Positions 7,699-19,275 of a stretch of 64,000 nucleotides of DNA are shown piece after piece. Location of the stretch: positions 469,026-533,025 of the forward strand of contig NZ_QVQT02000002.1 of NCBI RefSeq assembly GCF_003428625.2. The letters are read 5' to 3'. This stretch comes from Paracidobacterium acidisoli (GTDB lineage Bacteria > Acidobacteriota > Terriglobia > Terriglobales > Acidobacteriaceae). The first letter of the stretch is position 1, and each line of letters opens with the position of its first letter. A program made the translations under genes and the position numbers. Below the pieces are notes generated by a model. The model was not told where the DNA came from. It made no database searches and saw nothing but the letters and a program-made list of their open reading frames with translations.

Positions 7699-10046
7699 TG
7701 GCGGACGTAAGTTTCACAGTCGATGGGAAAAAGCTCACTGCGCCGGCGGGGACGCTGCTGATCGATGCGTGCAGGGCGCATGGGATTGAGATTCCGGCGT
7801 TCTGCTACTATCCGGGACTGTCGCTGCAGGCGGCGTGCCGTATGTGCGTGGTGCGTCAGGAGAAGGTGCCTAAACTGCAGACGGCCTGCACGACTCCCGT
7901 GGCTGAGGGCCTGGTCTTCACCACCGAGAGCCCGGAGATTGCGCAGGCGCGCAAAGCCACCATTGAGCTGCTGCTGGGAAACCATCCGCTGGACTGTCCG
8001 GTGTGCGACGCGGGCGGCGAGTGCGAGCTGCAGGATATGACCTTCCGCTACGGCGCGCACGAATCGAAGTACGTCGAGATCAAGCAGCACCGCGAGGAGC
8101 AGCAGTGGTCGCCGGTGGTCTTCTTCGACCGGCCGCGCTGCATTCTCTGCTACCGCTGCGTGCGCATGTGCGGCGAGGGCATGGACGTCTGGGCGCTCGG
8201 CATTCAGAACCGCGGCGCGGGCGCGGTCATTGCGCCGAACAAGCAGGATCATCTGGAGTGTGAAGAGTGCGGCCAGTGCATCGACGTATGCCCGGTGGGC
8301 GCGCTGACCTCCGGCACGTACCGCTATAAGACCCGGCCGTGGGAGATGAACCACGTGAGCACCGTCTGCGCGCACTGCGGTGACGGCTGCAAGACCACGC
8401 TCGGGCTGAAGCGGGCCGATGACGGCATGGAAATTGTGCGCGGCGACAACCGCGACAAGAGCGGCATCAACGGCGACTTCCTTTGTATCAAGGGCCGTTA
8501 CGCATTCGATTACTCGAACCGCGAAGACCGTCTGACGAAGCCGCTGGTGCGGCAGGCAAATGGCGAGCTGGCTCCGGTGAGCTGGGAAGAGGCTCTGGAG
8601 TTTGCGGGAAAGAAGCTGCGCGAGATTCGCGATGCGAAGGGTGGACGCGCCATCGGCGTGATCGGCTCGAACCGCACGACGAACGAAGAGGCATACCTGC
8701 TGCAGAAGTTTGCGCGCTCGGTGCTGGGGACGAACAATATCGACCACCACCGCACGGCGGATTATGCGACCTTTGCCGCTGCGCTGAAGGGCAATGCCGA
8801 TCGCGAGGCTTCGCTTCGCGACTTTGCGGCGGCTCCGGCGATTCTGCTGCTCGGCGGCGATCCGACCGAAGAGCATCCCGGCCTGGCATGGCAGCTGCGC
8901 AGCGATGTGCGGCTGAACCAGGCGCGGCTGTATGTCGTGAACCATGAGCTGATCAAGCTGCGGCGGCAGGCGAAGGCCTTCCTGGAGATTTCGCAGGACG
9001 GTTATGCGGATCTGGTCTCCTTCCTCAGCGGCAACGGCGGCGCACTGTCGAGCAATGAAAAGGCCGCATCCTTCCGTGAAGACCTGCTGAAGGAAGAATC
9101 GGTGCTGATCGTCTTCGGTCCCGAGTATCGCGGAAAAGATATTGAGGCGCTGGTGAAGTTCGGCATGGGCTTTCCGAAGGCAAAGTTTGCCATCCTGGGC
9201 GATTACGCGAACTCACGCGGCGCCGCGGATATGGGGCTCTTTCCTGATCTGCTGCCAGGCTATGTTCCTGTAACAGCGGCGGGCACGTTTGCCGAAGAGT
9301 ACGGCGAAGCGCTTCCGGCTGCTCCCGGACTCGATCTGGTCGAGATGTTCGACGCGGCGGGCGCAGGCGATCTGGCGGCGCTTTATGTAGTCGGGTCGAA
9401 CCCCGTCTCGCGTTATGGCGTGGATGCCAGCGCGCTGAAGAATGTCTTCCTCGTCGTGCAGGACATGTTCCTGACGGAGACGGCAAAGCTGGCCGATGTG
9501 GTCTTCCCTGCTGCCAATCTGTACGAGAAGGCCGGAACGGTCACCAACACCTTCGGTGATATTCAGCTTGTGAAGAAGGCTGCCGACCGCGCCGGTGTCC
9601 GCTCCGACTTCGAGCTGATCGTCCGTCTTGCGGACCGGATGGGCGCGGATGTGAAGAAGCTCGTTCCCTTCGGCAGGGGCGGCGTACGTGCCGACTTTGG
9701 CCAGACCCGCGGAGCGCAGTCAGGCGAGGCGGACCGCCATCAGGTGTGGCTGACGGCGCACCACATCGAGCTGAAAGCGAGCCCGTTCGATCCGTTTGCC
9801 ATCTTCGATGAAGTGCAGCGGCTGGTTCCGGCATACGACATTCCGCGCATGGATCTTCTCACCGGAAACGATCAGCACATTAAGACCGAGCTGGTGCAGA
9901 TCGAAAACACAGGCAGCCGGCGCGATCTGGTGCTGCCGTCGAAGGACACGCTGTTTACATCGGGCACGCTGGGTAAATACAGCGCGATGCTTCATTCCGT
10001 TATGGAGTCGCACACGCGCAAGACTGCGGAGACCGCAGCCGATTAG
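7698..10046 (+). CDS. nuoG: NADH-quinone oxidoreductase subunit G
   Basis: This 782-residue subunit carries the iron-sulfur wire in the hydrophilic arm. Ligands can be read in order: [2Fe-2S] C36, C47, C50, C64; His-ligated [4Fe-4S] H96, C100, C103, C109; two ferredoxin-type clusters C148, C151, C154, C158 and C188, C191, C194, C198. A further set C224, C227, C231 and C263 matches the extra N7 cluster seen in E. coli and Thermus but absent from mitochondria. The rest is the molybdopterin-oxidoreductase-like domain, which is non-catalytic in NuoG. The ATG overlaps the nuoF stop. A 112-base gap follows, the longest in the operon. Confidence 0.94.
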   Translation: MADVSFTVDGKKLTAPAGTLLIDACRAHGIEIPAFCYYPGLSLQAACRMCVVRQEKVPKLQTACTTPVAEGLVFTTESPEIAQARKATIELLLGNHPLDCPVCDAGGECELQDMTFRYGAHESKYVEIKQHREEQQWSPVVFFDRPRCILCYRCVRMCGEGMDVWALGIQNRGAGAVIAPNKQDHLECEECGQCIDVCPVGALTSGTYRYKTRPWEMNHVSTVCAHCGDGCKTTLGLKRADDGMEIVRGDNRDKSGINGDFLCIKGRYAFDYSNREDRLTKPLVRQANGELAPVSWEEALEFAGKKLREIRDAKGGRAIGVIGSNRTTNEEAYLLQKFARSVLGTNNIDHHRTADYATFAAALKGNADREASLRDFAAAPAILLLGGDPTEEHPGLAWQLRSDVRLNQARLYVVNHELIKLRRQAKAFLEISQDGYADLVSFLSGNGGALSSNEKAASFREDLLKEESVLIVFGPEYRGKDIEALVKFGMGFPKAKFAILGDYANSRGAADMGLFPDLLPGYVPVTAAGTFAEEYGEALPAAPGLDLVEMFDAAGAGDLAALYVVGSNPVSRYGVDASALKNVFLVVQDMFLTETAKLADVVFPAANLYEKAGTVTNTFGDIQLVKKAADRAGVRSDFELIVRLADRMGADVKKLVPFGRGGVRADFGQTRGAQSGEADRHQVWLTAHHIELKASPFDPFAIFDEVQRLVPAYDIPRMDLLTGNDQHIKTELVQIENTGSRRDLVLPSKDTLFTSGTLGKYSAMLHSVMESHTRKTAETAAD

Positions 10047-10093
10047 CGCACCGCTCGCAGCGGCCGAAGCCGCGCGGGTTTTAACGATGGTTT

Positions 10094-10138
10094 GTACGGC
10101 CTGAAAACCGTACCTTTCAGGGCCTGCGGAGCCGCAGG
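10094..10138 (+). repeat. Nested inverted repeats in the nuoG-nuoH gap
   Basis: Three pairings occur in 45 bases. GTACGG (10094-10099) can pair with CCGTAC (10108-10113). CCTGAAA (10100-10106) can pair with TTTCAGG (10115-10121), which would exclude the first pairing. CCTGCGG (10123-10129) pairs with CCGCAGG (10132-10138) around a two-base centre. No T tract follows. It could be a REP-like element, an mRNA processing or stability site, or a partial attenuator splitting the operon into NADH-side and membrane-side halves. Confidence 0.5.
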
Positions 10139-10158
10139 AACAGTTTGAAAGGGTTTGG

Positions 10159-11214
10159 ATGGAGACCGGGTTCTGGTTATTTCTTCTCATCAGCATCATC
10201 AAGATCCTCGTGGTGGTGGTGATTCTGCTGACTGCGGTGGCCTACACGGTATTGCTTGAACGCAAAGTGGTCGGCCGCATTCAGAACCGCTGGGGACCCA
10301 GCCGTGTCGGCCCCTTCGGGCTGCTGCAGCCGCTGGCCGATGGCGCGAAGCTCTTTCTGAAGGAAGATCTGATCCCGGAGTCGGTCTACCGGCCGCTCTA
10401 CATTCTGGCGCCGATCATTGCGCTGAGCTGCGCGCTCATGTCGATTGCGGTGGTGCCCTTTGGCGCGCCGGTCATGTGGCACGGCGTGAACCTCTTCCAG
10501 ATCACCGATGTGAACATCGGTCTGCTGGTGATCCTGGGCATCACGTCTGTCGGCGTCTACGGCATTGCCCTCTCCGGATGGTCCTCGAACAACAAGTACT
10601 CGCTGCTGGGCGCGCTGCGCGCGAGCGCGCAGGTCATCAGCTACGAGCTTGCGCTGGGCCTCGCCGTTGTGGGTGTTGTGATGCGCACCGGCTCTCTGAG
10701 CCTGAAAGACATTGTCAGCGTGCAGGCGACGCATGGCCTGTTGTCCTGGAATTTCTTCGGCGGCTTCCAGTTCGTTGCGTTCTTTATTTACCTGATCGCC
10801 GCGTATGCGGAAACGAATCGCGCTCCCTTCGATCTGCCTGAGGCGGAGAGCGAGCTGACGGCCGGCTATCACACCGAATACAGCTCGATGAAGTTCGCGA
10901 TGTTCTTCATGGCCGAGTACGCGAACATGATTACGGTAAGCTGCGTGGCTACCCTGCTGTTCTTCGGGGGATGGTCGAGCCCCTTCGGCAATCTCATTCC
11001 TGCCGTCGGCGGTGTGGTCGTGCAGGCACTGCTGCCGGTGTTCTGGTTTGTTCTGAAGGTCTTTTTCTTCCTCTTTCTTTACATCTGGGTACGCGGCACG
11101 CTGCCGCGTTTCCGCTACGACCAGCTGATGGGATTAGGCTGGAAATTCCTGGTGCCGGTAGCTATTGCAAATATCGTTGTCACCAGCTTCTGGATGGCTC
11201 TGCGGGCCCGGTAG
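10159..11214 (+). CDS. nuoH: NADH-quinone oxidoreductase subunit H
   Basis: This 351-residue, eight-helix membrane subunit links the quinone site to the proton-pumping arm. Marks include the cytoplasmic loop ERKVVGRIQNRWGPSRVGP and the acidic quinone-channel segment FDLPEAESELTAGYHTEYS. The start ATG 10159 begins with a short hydrophobic helix and is preceded by GAAAGGG. In most operons nuoI follows, but here only 97 bases separate nuoH from nuoJ. Confidence 0.95.
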   Translation: METGFWLFLLISIIKILVVVVILLTAVAYTVLLERKVVGRIQNRWGPSRVGPFGLLQPLADGAKLFLKEDLIPESVYRPLYILAPIIALSCALMSIAVVPFGAPVMWHGVNLFQITDVNIGLLVILGITSVGVYGIALSGWSSNNKYSLLGALRASAQVISYELALGLAVVGVVMRTGSLSLKDIVSVQATHGLLSWNFFGGFQFVAFFIYLIAAYAETNRAPFDLPEAESELTAGYHTEYSSMKFAMFFMAEYANMITVSCVATLLFFGGWSSPFGNLIPAVGGVVVQALLPVFWFVLKVFFFLFLYIWVRGTLPRFRYDQLMGLGWKFLVPVAIANIVVTSFWMALRAR

Positions 11215-11311
11215 CTGTGATTTACAATCACAGTTTCGGACCCCGGAAATTCTTCTTCTGATCTCTGCTGTTATCCGGCTGAACCCTGTTGTTCTGCGAG
11301 CGACTGAAAGC

Positions 11312-11806
11312 ATGCATCTGGTCCTGTTCTTCATCTTCGGCGCGTTGTGTGTGGCGGGAGCGCTGAACCTGCTGCTGCAGCGCCATCCCATCAACAGCGC
11401 CCTGTCGCTGATTGTTGTGATGACGTCGCTGGCAGTGTTGTACCTGCTGCTGGGGGCTGAGTTTCTGGCTGCGGCGCAGGTGATCGTCTACTCCGGCGCC
11501 ATTATGGTGCTGTTCACCTTTGTCATCATGCTGCTGAATGCGGGATCGGAAGAGCGAACCCACGGCAGCAAAATGGCGTATCTCTTCGGCTTTCCCGGCG
11601 TGGCCGCGCTGCTTGGGCTTCTGGCCTTTGTCTTTCTGTCGCGCAGCAGCAGCTTCGGACAGGCGCAGCTTGGCGAATACCTGGTAACAACCGCGGATCT
11701 GAGCAAAGTGCTGTTCCGCGATCTGCTGCTGCCCTTTGAAGTCACCTCGGTGCTGATTCTGATTGCGATTCTCGGCGCAGTGGCGCTGGCCAGGAAGGAG
11801 CACTGA
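11312..11806 (+). CDS. nuoJ: NADH-quinone oxidoreductase subunit J
   Basis: This 164-residue protein with five predicted helices is the complex I membrane subunit containing the pi-bulge helix. Recognisable stretches are HPINSALSLIVVMTSLAVLY and AAAQVIVYSGAIMVLFTFVI. The start is placed at ATG 11312 because family similarity begins at once (MHLVLFFIFG); an in-frame ATG at 11165 lies inside nuoH. The ribosome site is weak. The stop is two bases from nuoK. Confidence 0.93.
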   Translation: MHLVLFFIFGALCVAGALNLLLQRHPINSALSLIVVMTSLAVLYLLLGAEFLAAAQVIVYSGAIMVLFTFVIMLLNAGSEERTHGSKMAYLFGFPGVAALLGLLAFVFLSRSSSFGQAQLGEYLVTTADLSKVLFRDLLLPFEVTSVLILIAILGAVALARKEH

Positions 11807-11808
11807 TC

Positions 11809-12107
11809 ATGGTTCCGGTTTCTTACTACCTTGTGCTCGCGGCCATCCTGTTTTCGATCGGCGTAGCCGCTTTTCTGGTCAAGCGCAACATCATCAGCAT
11901 CTTCATGTCGATTGAGCTGATGCTGAATGCCGTGAACCTGACCTTTGTCGCCTTCGCTCACCAGTGGCATCAGGTGAGCGGGCAGATCTTCGTGTTCTTC
12001 GTCATGGTCGTTGCTGCGGCCGAGGCGGCGGTGGGGCTTGCGATCATCATCGCCATCTTCCGCACGCGCAACACCCTCAATGTCGATCAAGTGGATTTGA
12101 TGAAACT

Positions 12108-12111
<4 letters not shown>
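11809..12111 (+). CDS. nuoK: NADH-quinone oxidoreductase subunit K
   Basis: This 100-residue, three-helix subunit is an Mrp-antiporter-like small component of the proton path. The motifs MSIELMLNAVNL and VVAAAEAAVGLAI carry the conserved membrane glutamates. AAGGAG lies just before the ATG. The gene overlaps nuoL by four bases (ATGA). Confidence 0.95.
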
Positions 12112-14153
<2,042 letters not shown>

Positions 14154-14187
14154 GCCGGAACGGAAGACTTATTTAAGGAAAGGCTTC

Positions 14188-15717
14188 GTGCTGAGCGATT
14201 CGATACTGACGCTGACGACGTTTGTGCCCACTGCGGGCGCGCTGGTCGTCGCTTTGCTGCCGCGGCGGGGACGTGTGATCCAGTGGTGGACGCTGGCAGT
14301 CGCGCTGGCCACTTTTATACTTTCGCTGCATCTGCCGTTTCACTTCGATTACACGCGGCACGGCTTCCAGTTTGAGGAAAATTACGCGTGGATCGCGAGC
14401 CCGGCCATTCGCTACCACCTGGGCGTGGACGGCCTTTCGATGTGGCTGATCCTGCTGACCACCTTCCTCGGCCCTCTGGGCGTGCTGGCTTCGTGGAAAG
14501 CGATTGAGTCGCGAACCAAAGAGTTCTATTTCTTCTTTCTGCTGCAGCAGACAGCGATGATCGGCGTCTTCGTCTCGCTCGACATGTTCCTGTATTACGG
14601 TTTCTGGGAGCTGTCTCTGGTGCCGATGGCGATTCTGATTGCGATGTTCGGCAGAAATCGCGGACCGCAGGCGGCCATCAAGTTTTTCCTGTACACCTTC
14701 CTCACCTCGGCGCTGTTCCTGGTTGCGATTCTGTGGCTCTACTCGAAGGCCGGCACCTTCGACTTCGTGGAGCTGCAGAGCAGACTCGGCGACGGCAGCC
14801 TGGCTCTGGCTCCGAAGGCCCTGTGCTGGGTTTCGCTGGCCTTCCTGGTCGCGTTTGCGGTCAAGGTCCCGGTCTTTCCGCTGCACGGCTGGCTGGCCGA
14901 TGTCATCAGCGAAGCACCTACGGCCATGGCGATGGTGGTCGCAGGCAAGCTGGGACTCTATTCGATCCTGCGCTTCAATCTCGGCCTCTTCCCTGCTCAG
15001 TCGCGTGAGTTTGCGCCCTGGATGATCGCTCTGGCGGTGATCGGACTGCTTTACGGCGCTGCGGTCGCGCTCGCGCAGACTGACATGAAGCGCCTGGTAG
15101 CGTATGCCATGCTCAGCAGTCTCAGCTTCTGCACGCTGGGCATCTTCTGCTTCTCGGTTTCGGGGCTGAACGGCGCTGTCTTCCAGACACTGAACGAAGG
15201 ACTCACCGGCAGCGCGCTGCTGATCCTCGTCGGCATTCTGTATGAGCGCTACGGAACAACGGACCTTACCCAGTTCGGCGGAGCTGCGGCAAAGCTGCCC
15301 TGGATGGCAACACTGTTTGTCGTCACCACGCTGTCGCTGGTGGGTCTGCCGATTCTGAATGGTTTTGTCGGCGAGTTTCTGGTGCTGAGCGGCAGCTTCC
15401 CGGTCAGCCCAGGATGGGTCGCCGCGGCAACGATCGGCGTCATTCTGAGCGCGGCCTACATGTTGTGGATGGTCCAGCGCATCTTCTATGGACCGCAGTC
15501 GGCTCTGGTGGCCGGCAAGGCGGCCGGCGATCTGAATTTCCGTGAGCTGGTTACGCTGTGGCCGATGGCGATACTGATGCTCATCATGGGTGTGGCCTCG
15601 CCTTACTGGATTCGTGCAATCGACGGAGCGGTGAGCAGTCTTGCAAACAGCCAGGTAAATTCTGTAACACACACCGTGACAAATGCGGCGATTCCGGTGG
15701 CGGAGGTGAAGCAGTGA
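14188..15717 (+). CDS. nuoM: NADH-quinone oxidoreductase subunit M
   Basis: This 509-residue antiporter-like proton-pumping subunit starts with GTG at 14188, preceded at good spacing by AAGGAAAGG. Core motifs [13 protein letters not shown] and [20 protein letters not shown] are present, with the conserved membrane Glu and Lys residues. It follows nuoL by 34 bases and overlaps nuoN by four bases (GTGA). Length is normal. Confidence 0.95.
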   Translation: MLSDSILTLTTFVPTAGALVVALLPRRGRVIQWWTLAVALATFILSLHLPFHFDYTRHGFQFEENYAWIASPAIRYHLGVDGLSMWLILLTTFLGPLGVLASWKAIESRTKEFYFFFLLQQTAMIGVFVSLDMFLYYGFWELSLVPMAILIAMFGRNRGPQAAIKFFLYTFLTSALFLVAILWLYSKAGTFDFVELQSRLGDGSLALAPKALCWVSLAFLVAFAVKVPVFPLHGWLADVISEAPTAMAMVVAGKLGLYSILRFNLGLFPAQSREFAPWMIALAVIGLLYGAAVALAQTDMKRLVAYAMLSSLSFCTLGIFCFSVSGLNGAVFQTLNEGLTGSALLILVGILYERYGTTDLTQFGGAAAKLPWMATLFVVTTLSLVGLPILNGFVGEFLVLSGSFPVSPGWVAAATIGVILSAAYMLWMVQRIFYGPQSALVAGKAAGDLNFRELVTLWPMAILMLIMGVASPYWIRAIDGAVSSLANSQVNSVTHTVTNAAIPVAEVKQ

Positions 15718-17201
15718 ACGGTCCGGCACAGGTGCTTCGCATTCTGCCTGAGGTCATTCTGACCATTACCGGCGTGCTTATCATGCTGATCGAGCCGCTG
15801 CTCGCTCAGAAGTCCAGCCGCAAACCGCTGGGCTGGCTGGCGGTGCTGGGTACGCTGGCTGCGCTGGCGGCAAGCCTGTGGCAGTATCAGCTGCCTCCGG
15901 GCACGGCATACTTCGGCGTGGTGCAGACGGATGCCTTCAGCGTCTTCTTCCATGTGCTGCTCTGCGGGATCGTACTGGCCTCTCTGCTTGCCGTGCTCGG
16001 TTCCGTGCCTGACACGACGGAGAATCTGGGAGAGCTGTTTGCGCTGATTGTCTTCGGCGCGATCGGCATGCTGCTCATGACCAGCGCCGTCGAGCTGCTG
16101 CTGGTCTTCATCGGCCTCGAGATCTCATCCATCTCGACCTACATCATGGCGGGCTTCCGGAAGAAAAGCGCCAAAGGACCTGAATCCGCCATCAAGTATT
16201 TTCTGCTGGGCTCCTTTGCAACAGCCTTCTTTCTGTACGGCATCGCTCTGCTCTTCGGCGCCACCGGCACGACGCGAATCGGCGACATTGCCGCCGCGCT
16301 GAGCACGGGGCAGGTCTCCGGACTGGTTTACATCGGCCTGGCGATGATTCTGGTCGGCATCAGCTTCAAAGTCTCTGCTGCGCCGTTCCATGTATGGACG
16401 CCGGATGTGTATGAAGGTGCGCCGTCTCCCATCGTCGGGCTGATGTCGACCGCTCCCAAGGCCGCGGCGTTTGCGGTGCTGCTGCGCATTGCCTATGGAG
16501 CGCTTCCCCTGCTGCACGCCCACTGGATTCCGCTGCTGTGGTGGCTGGCGGTCATCTCCATGACGGTGGGTAACCTTGGCGCGCTGCGCCAGCTGAACGT
16601 AAAGCGCATGCTGGCCTATTCGTCGATCGCACATGCCGGATATCTGCTGGTGGCGTTCACGGCGCTGTCTGTGGATGGAATTGCCGCAGCAAGCTTCTAC
16701 GCTGTCTCGTACGCGGCGATGAACGTCGGCATCTTTGCCGTACTGAGCCAGGCGGGCGGATTTGAAGACCGCCTGACCTCGATTCAGGATTACCGTGGTC
16801 TCGCTTACCGGTCTCCGCTTCTCGGCGGGGTAATGGCGTTTTTCCTGATCTCCCTGATCGGAATTCCCTTCACCGGCGGCTTCTTCGGCAAGTTCTATGT
16901 CTTCTCAGCGGCGCTTCACTCAGGCATGGTCTGGCTGGCGATTATCGGCCTGGTCAACAGCGGCATCGCGGCGTTCTACTACCTGCGGGTAATCACGGCG
17001 GTTTATTCCAAACCGGCAGCTACGTCTCCGGTGAATGAAGTGCCTCCGGCATCGGTTCCGCTGATGCTGACGCTCTTCCTCACTGTGGTGACGACACTCA
17101 TCCTCGGCATTGTGCCGGGAAGGGTTCTGGCCGCCGCCAAAGCCGGAGCACAGACCTATGCTTCGGTAAACGGAAACGGAACGACGGTGGCAAGCCGCTG
17201 A
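15714..17201 (+). CDS. nuoN: NADH-quinone oxidoreductase subunit N
   Basis: This is the third antiporter-like subunit, 495 residues when begun at the GTG at 15714, which overlaps the nuoM stop (GTGA). An in-frame ATG at 15558 would add 52 residues that merely read nuoM in another frame. Motifs include [15 protein letters not shown], a [20 protein letters not shown] stretch and the Lys-bearing [19 protein letters not shown]. It is the last gene of the operon and runs into a strong hairpin terminator. Confidence 0.94.
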   Translation: MNGPAQVLRILPEVILTITGVLIMLIEPLLAQKSSRKPLGWLAVLGTLAALAASLWQYQLPPGTAYFGVVQTDAFSVFFHVLLCGIVLASLLAVLGSVPDTTENLGELFALIVFGAIGMLLMTSAVELLLVFIGLEISSISTYIMAGFRKKSAKGPESAIKYFLLGSFATAFFLYGIALLFGATGTTRIGDIAAALSTGQVSGLVYIGLAMILVGISFKVSAAPFHVWTPDVYEGAPSPIVGLMSTAPKAAAFAVLLRIAYGALPLLHAHWIPLLWWLAVISMTVGNLGALRQLNVKRMLAYSSIAHAGYLLVAFTALSVDGIAAASFYAVSYAAMNVGIFAVLSQAGGFEDRLTSIQDYRGLAYRSPLLGGVMAFFLISLIGIPFTGGFFGKFYVFSAALHSGMVWLAIIGLVNSGIAAFYYLRVITAVYSKPAATSPVNEVPPASVPLMLTLFLTVVTTLILGIVPGRVLAAAKAGAQTYASVNGNGTTVASR

Positions 17202-17222
17202 AGTCGCAGCATCCGCAAACAG

Positions 17223-17250
17223 AAAAGCCCGGCCGAAGCCGGGCTTTTTT
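17223..17250. terminator. Bidirectional Rho-independent terminator between nuoN and atpE
   Basis: GCCCGGC (17227-17233) pairs with GCCGGGC (17238-17244) around a CGAA loop. It is flanked by AAAA on the left and TTTTTT on the right, so the hairpin works as an intrinsic terminator on both strands. It ends the nuo operon (plus) and the atpZ-I-B-E operon (minus). Confidence 0.92.
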
Positions 17251-17265
17251 ATTCCTGTAATTCGC

Positions 17266-17571
17266 TTACTTCACCTTGAGGAAGATGATGACCAGGGTAA
17301 ACAGCGTCAGCGACTCGATAAACGCGAGCCCAAGAACCAGCAGAAGCTGAATGCCGGCACGTGCTCCGGGGTTGCGGGCGAGCGCCTCGGTGGCCGATGC
17401 GGTGGCCTTGCCCTGTCCGAGGCCGCAGAGGCCGGCAGCGATGGCCATGCCGATTCCGGCGCCGATGGGAACGAGGCTGGCGGCTCCGCCACCTTCTCCG
17501 GTTTGAGCAAACGCCGGGGTCGCCATGATCAGGGCGGCCAGCGTCATCAGGAAGTATTGCAGCTTGCGCAT
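17266..17571 (-). CDS. atpE: ATP synthase F0 subunit c
   Basis: This 101-residue proteolipid has two hydrophobic helices joined by the polar loop ARNPGA (residues 65-70), like the E. coli RQP loop. The ion-carrying carboxylate is E86 in FIESL. An N-terminal stretch, residues 1-22 ending ATPAFA, looks like a cleavable signal peptide, which E. coli subunit c lacks but some other phyla have. Gln53 and Ser87 occupy positions that help bind sodium in some c rings, but the neighbouring Thr is Leu here, so the ion is uncertain. ATG 17571 has AGGAG eight bases before it; a longer frame from 17622 is not needed. Confidence 0.92.
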   Translation of the reverse strand: MRKLQYFLMTLAALIMATPAFAQTGEGGGAASLVPIGAGIGMAIAAGLCGLGQGKATASATEALARNPGARAGIQLLLVLGLAFIESLTLFTLVIIFLKVK

Positions 17572-17695
17572 GGTGTTACTCCTGCTTCCGAAAATTGCCG
17601 CCAGTGGGTGGTTGAGGCTCACCGTGCTGGCCCCCTCACGCTGAACGGCTTTCTGCCGGGAGTGGAAGCGAGACTCCCGGAGAGATTCTTATTCC

Positions 17696-18433
17696 TCAGT
17701 GCTCGTGCGCGACCGCCTGCGACAGATAGATCAGCGTCAGCAGCATAAACACGTACGCCTGGATCACGGAAACGGCAAAGTGAAGACCGAGGAAGATGAT
17801 CGGAATGCCGATCGGGATCATCGAGAAGAAGACCAGGGTCAGCAGATCGCTGGCGAACATGTTGGCGTAAAGACGAATCGTCAGCGACATGATGCGGGCG
17901 AAGTGCGAGATGATCTCGATGGGGAAAAGCAGAGGCGCGATCCACCATACCGGCCCGGCAAAGTGCTTCAGGTAGCCAATGGGCCCCTGCGCGCGAACGC
18001 CGTTCCAGTGGTAGTAGAGGAAGACTACGAGCGCGACGCCCAGCGGAACCACCGGGTCCGATGTGACCGAATCGATGCCCGGCAGCAGGCCCGTGAAGTT
18101 GCAGCAGAGCAGGAAGACCAGAACGATGGTCGCAATGGCGACGTGCGGCTCGTAGCCGTGGCCGATGATCGCTTCTCCCTGGCTGCAGACAAACTCATGC
18201 ACGATCTCCACCAGATGCTGCGCGCTGCCAGGACGCTCCACGCTCAGCACGGAGCGCACCAGGACAAAAAAGAGCAGCATGAGGAACGCGATGAAGCTCT
18301 CGAGCGCGAGCGCCTGATTGATGGGCGCGGCAGGGTGTACCGGGTGGATGCCGAGCTTCAGCATGGTGGCTGTAATCGGCACGGCAAACAGGTGGTTCAG
18401 GAGTCGTGTCAGGGCTTCAATCAGGCTCAGCAT
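17696..18433 (-). CDS. atpB: ATP synthase F0 subunit a
   Basis: This 245-residue membrane subunit forms the ion half-channels against the c ring. The essential arginine is R187 in SLTIRLYANM, and Gln225 in IQAYVF matches the E. coli position on the last helix. The start is ATG 18433; a longer reading from 18481 overlaps the previous gene and lacks similarity. It is followed by a 124-base gap, then atpE. Ribosome site is weak. Confidence 0.93.
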   Translation of the reverse strand: MLSLIEALTRLLNHLFAVPITATMLKLGIHPVHPAAPINQALALESFIAFLMLLFFVLVRSVLSVERPGSAQHLVEIVHEFVCSQGEAIIGHGYEPHVAIATIVLVFLLCCNFTGLLPGIDSVTSDPVVPLGVALVVFLYYHWNGVRAQGPIGYLKHFAGPVWWIAPLLFPIEIISHFARIMSLTIRLYANMFASDLLTLVFFSMIPIGIPIIFLGLHFAVSVIQAYVFMLLTLIYLSQAVAHEH

Positions 18434-18452
18434 AAAAGTGATTCGATTCTTT

Positions 18453-18866
18453 TCAGGAGCGCACGAGCCGTACGGCCTCAATGGTCAGGGCTGCCACCGC
18501 CAGTGCCAGACCCGCAATCAGCGCGTAAAGCGATCCATGCAAACACTTTAGGGTAGCATACAGAACAACTGCCGCAATACCCAGACGCAGGAAAAACATC
18601 ACCAGCAGAAACCCGGTCGACCGGGGAGTCTTCTGGTTGTCGAGCCGCGCATTGATCAGCGCAACCAGCTGCTGCCACTCATAGAGCCCCACTCCGGAAA
18701 CCGCTGCACCGACAAGCACATAAACGCCGCTCTGCCACCCGGCAATCAGCGCGAAGAGGCTTCCGCCAATCAGGGCGAGGATCACGATGGTGCGCAGGGC
18801 GCGCCGAAAGGCAGCCTGCAGATCCGCATCCGTAAACTGCAGAAAAGAATTAGCTTCAGTCGTCAT
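18453..18866 (-). CDS. atpI: ATP synthase protein I-like membrane protein
   Basis: This 137-residue protein has four predicted hydrophobic segments (about 25-45, 49-66, 86-104 and 111-128). Its position directly ahead of atpB and its size match the ATP-synthase I (UncI) family, an assembly helper for the c ring in several bacteria. Sequence similarity in this family is low, so the call leans on context and topology. It overlaps the upstream atpZ-like gene by four bases (ATGA). Confidence 0.72.
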   Translation of the reverse strand: MTTEANSFLQFTDADLQAAFRRALRTIVILALIGGSLFALIAGWQSGVYVLVGAAVSGVGLYEWQQLVALINARLDNQKTPRSTGFLLVMFFLRLGIAAVVLYATLKCLHGSLYALIAGLALAVAALTIEAVRLVRS

Positions 18867-19123
18867 TTCTTTCCATCGGGCTGGCTTTCACCGGCGCGGA
18901 GAGCCTGGCGCACGGCTTCCACCAGCCCCGCGATCACACCAAAGAGCAGTCCCGGAATGTAAATCCAGTGCTGATGCAGCCAGTGATCGAGCAGCGTGCC
19001 GCCGGCCCAGCCGATGAAGACCGCCGCAGGCAGAACAATCGCAATCTGTACCAGCCGCTCGGCCTGGACCAGACTGTGCAGGGCGTTGTTCCCGTTCCCT
19101 GCGGATTTTGGATCGACCGCCAT
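18863..19123 (-). CDS. atpZ: AtpZ / F0F1-ATPase gene 1 protein
   Basis: This 86-residue protein has two transmembrane helices ([20 protein letters not shown] and [19 protein letters not shown] regions), the pattern of the AtpZ family, which acts with AtpI in ATP synthase assembly and possibly in magnesium or calcium handling. The start is ATG 19123; an in-frame ATG at 19195 lies in the divergent spacer. It is the first gene of a four-gene minus-strand operon, atpZ-atpI-atpB-atpE, divergent from lysS. Confidence 0.75.
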   Translation of the reverse strand: MAVDPKSAGNGNNALHSLVQAERLVQIAIVLPAAVFIGWAGGTLLDHWLHQHWIYIPGLLFGVIAGLVEAVRQALRAGESQPDGKK

Positions 19124-19275
19124 GTTCTTCGTCTTTATACACAAATCTGCCTTCCATGCGCACGGCCCCGCGAAACGAACAGCATCCGGGCGCATTGCGA
19201 CCGATCACGGCAGATTCATTCCGCCGCAAAGTTATACTTCAAAGGAACCTTTGCAGGCAGATTGAGGAACTATAC

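Noticed and set aside
11215-11311. Possible nuoI fragment between nuoH and nuoJ
   Set aside because: The 97 bases contain no CxxCxxC ferredoxin motif in any frame.
14173-15729. A 518-codon open frame on the minus strand opposite nuoM
   Set aside because: It is very rich in Arg, Gln and His and mirrors nuoM codons. High-GC coding DNA often leaves the opposite strand open; no ribosome site or family motif is present.
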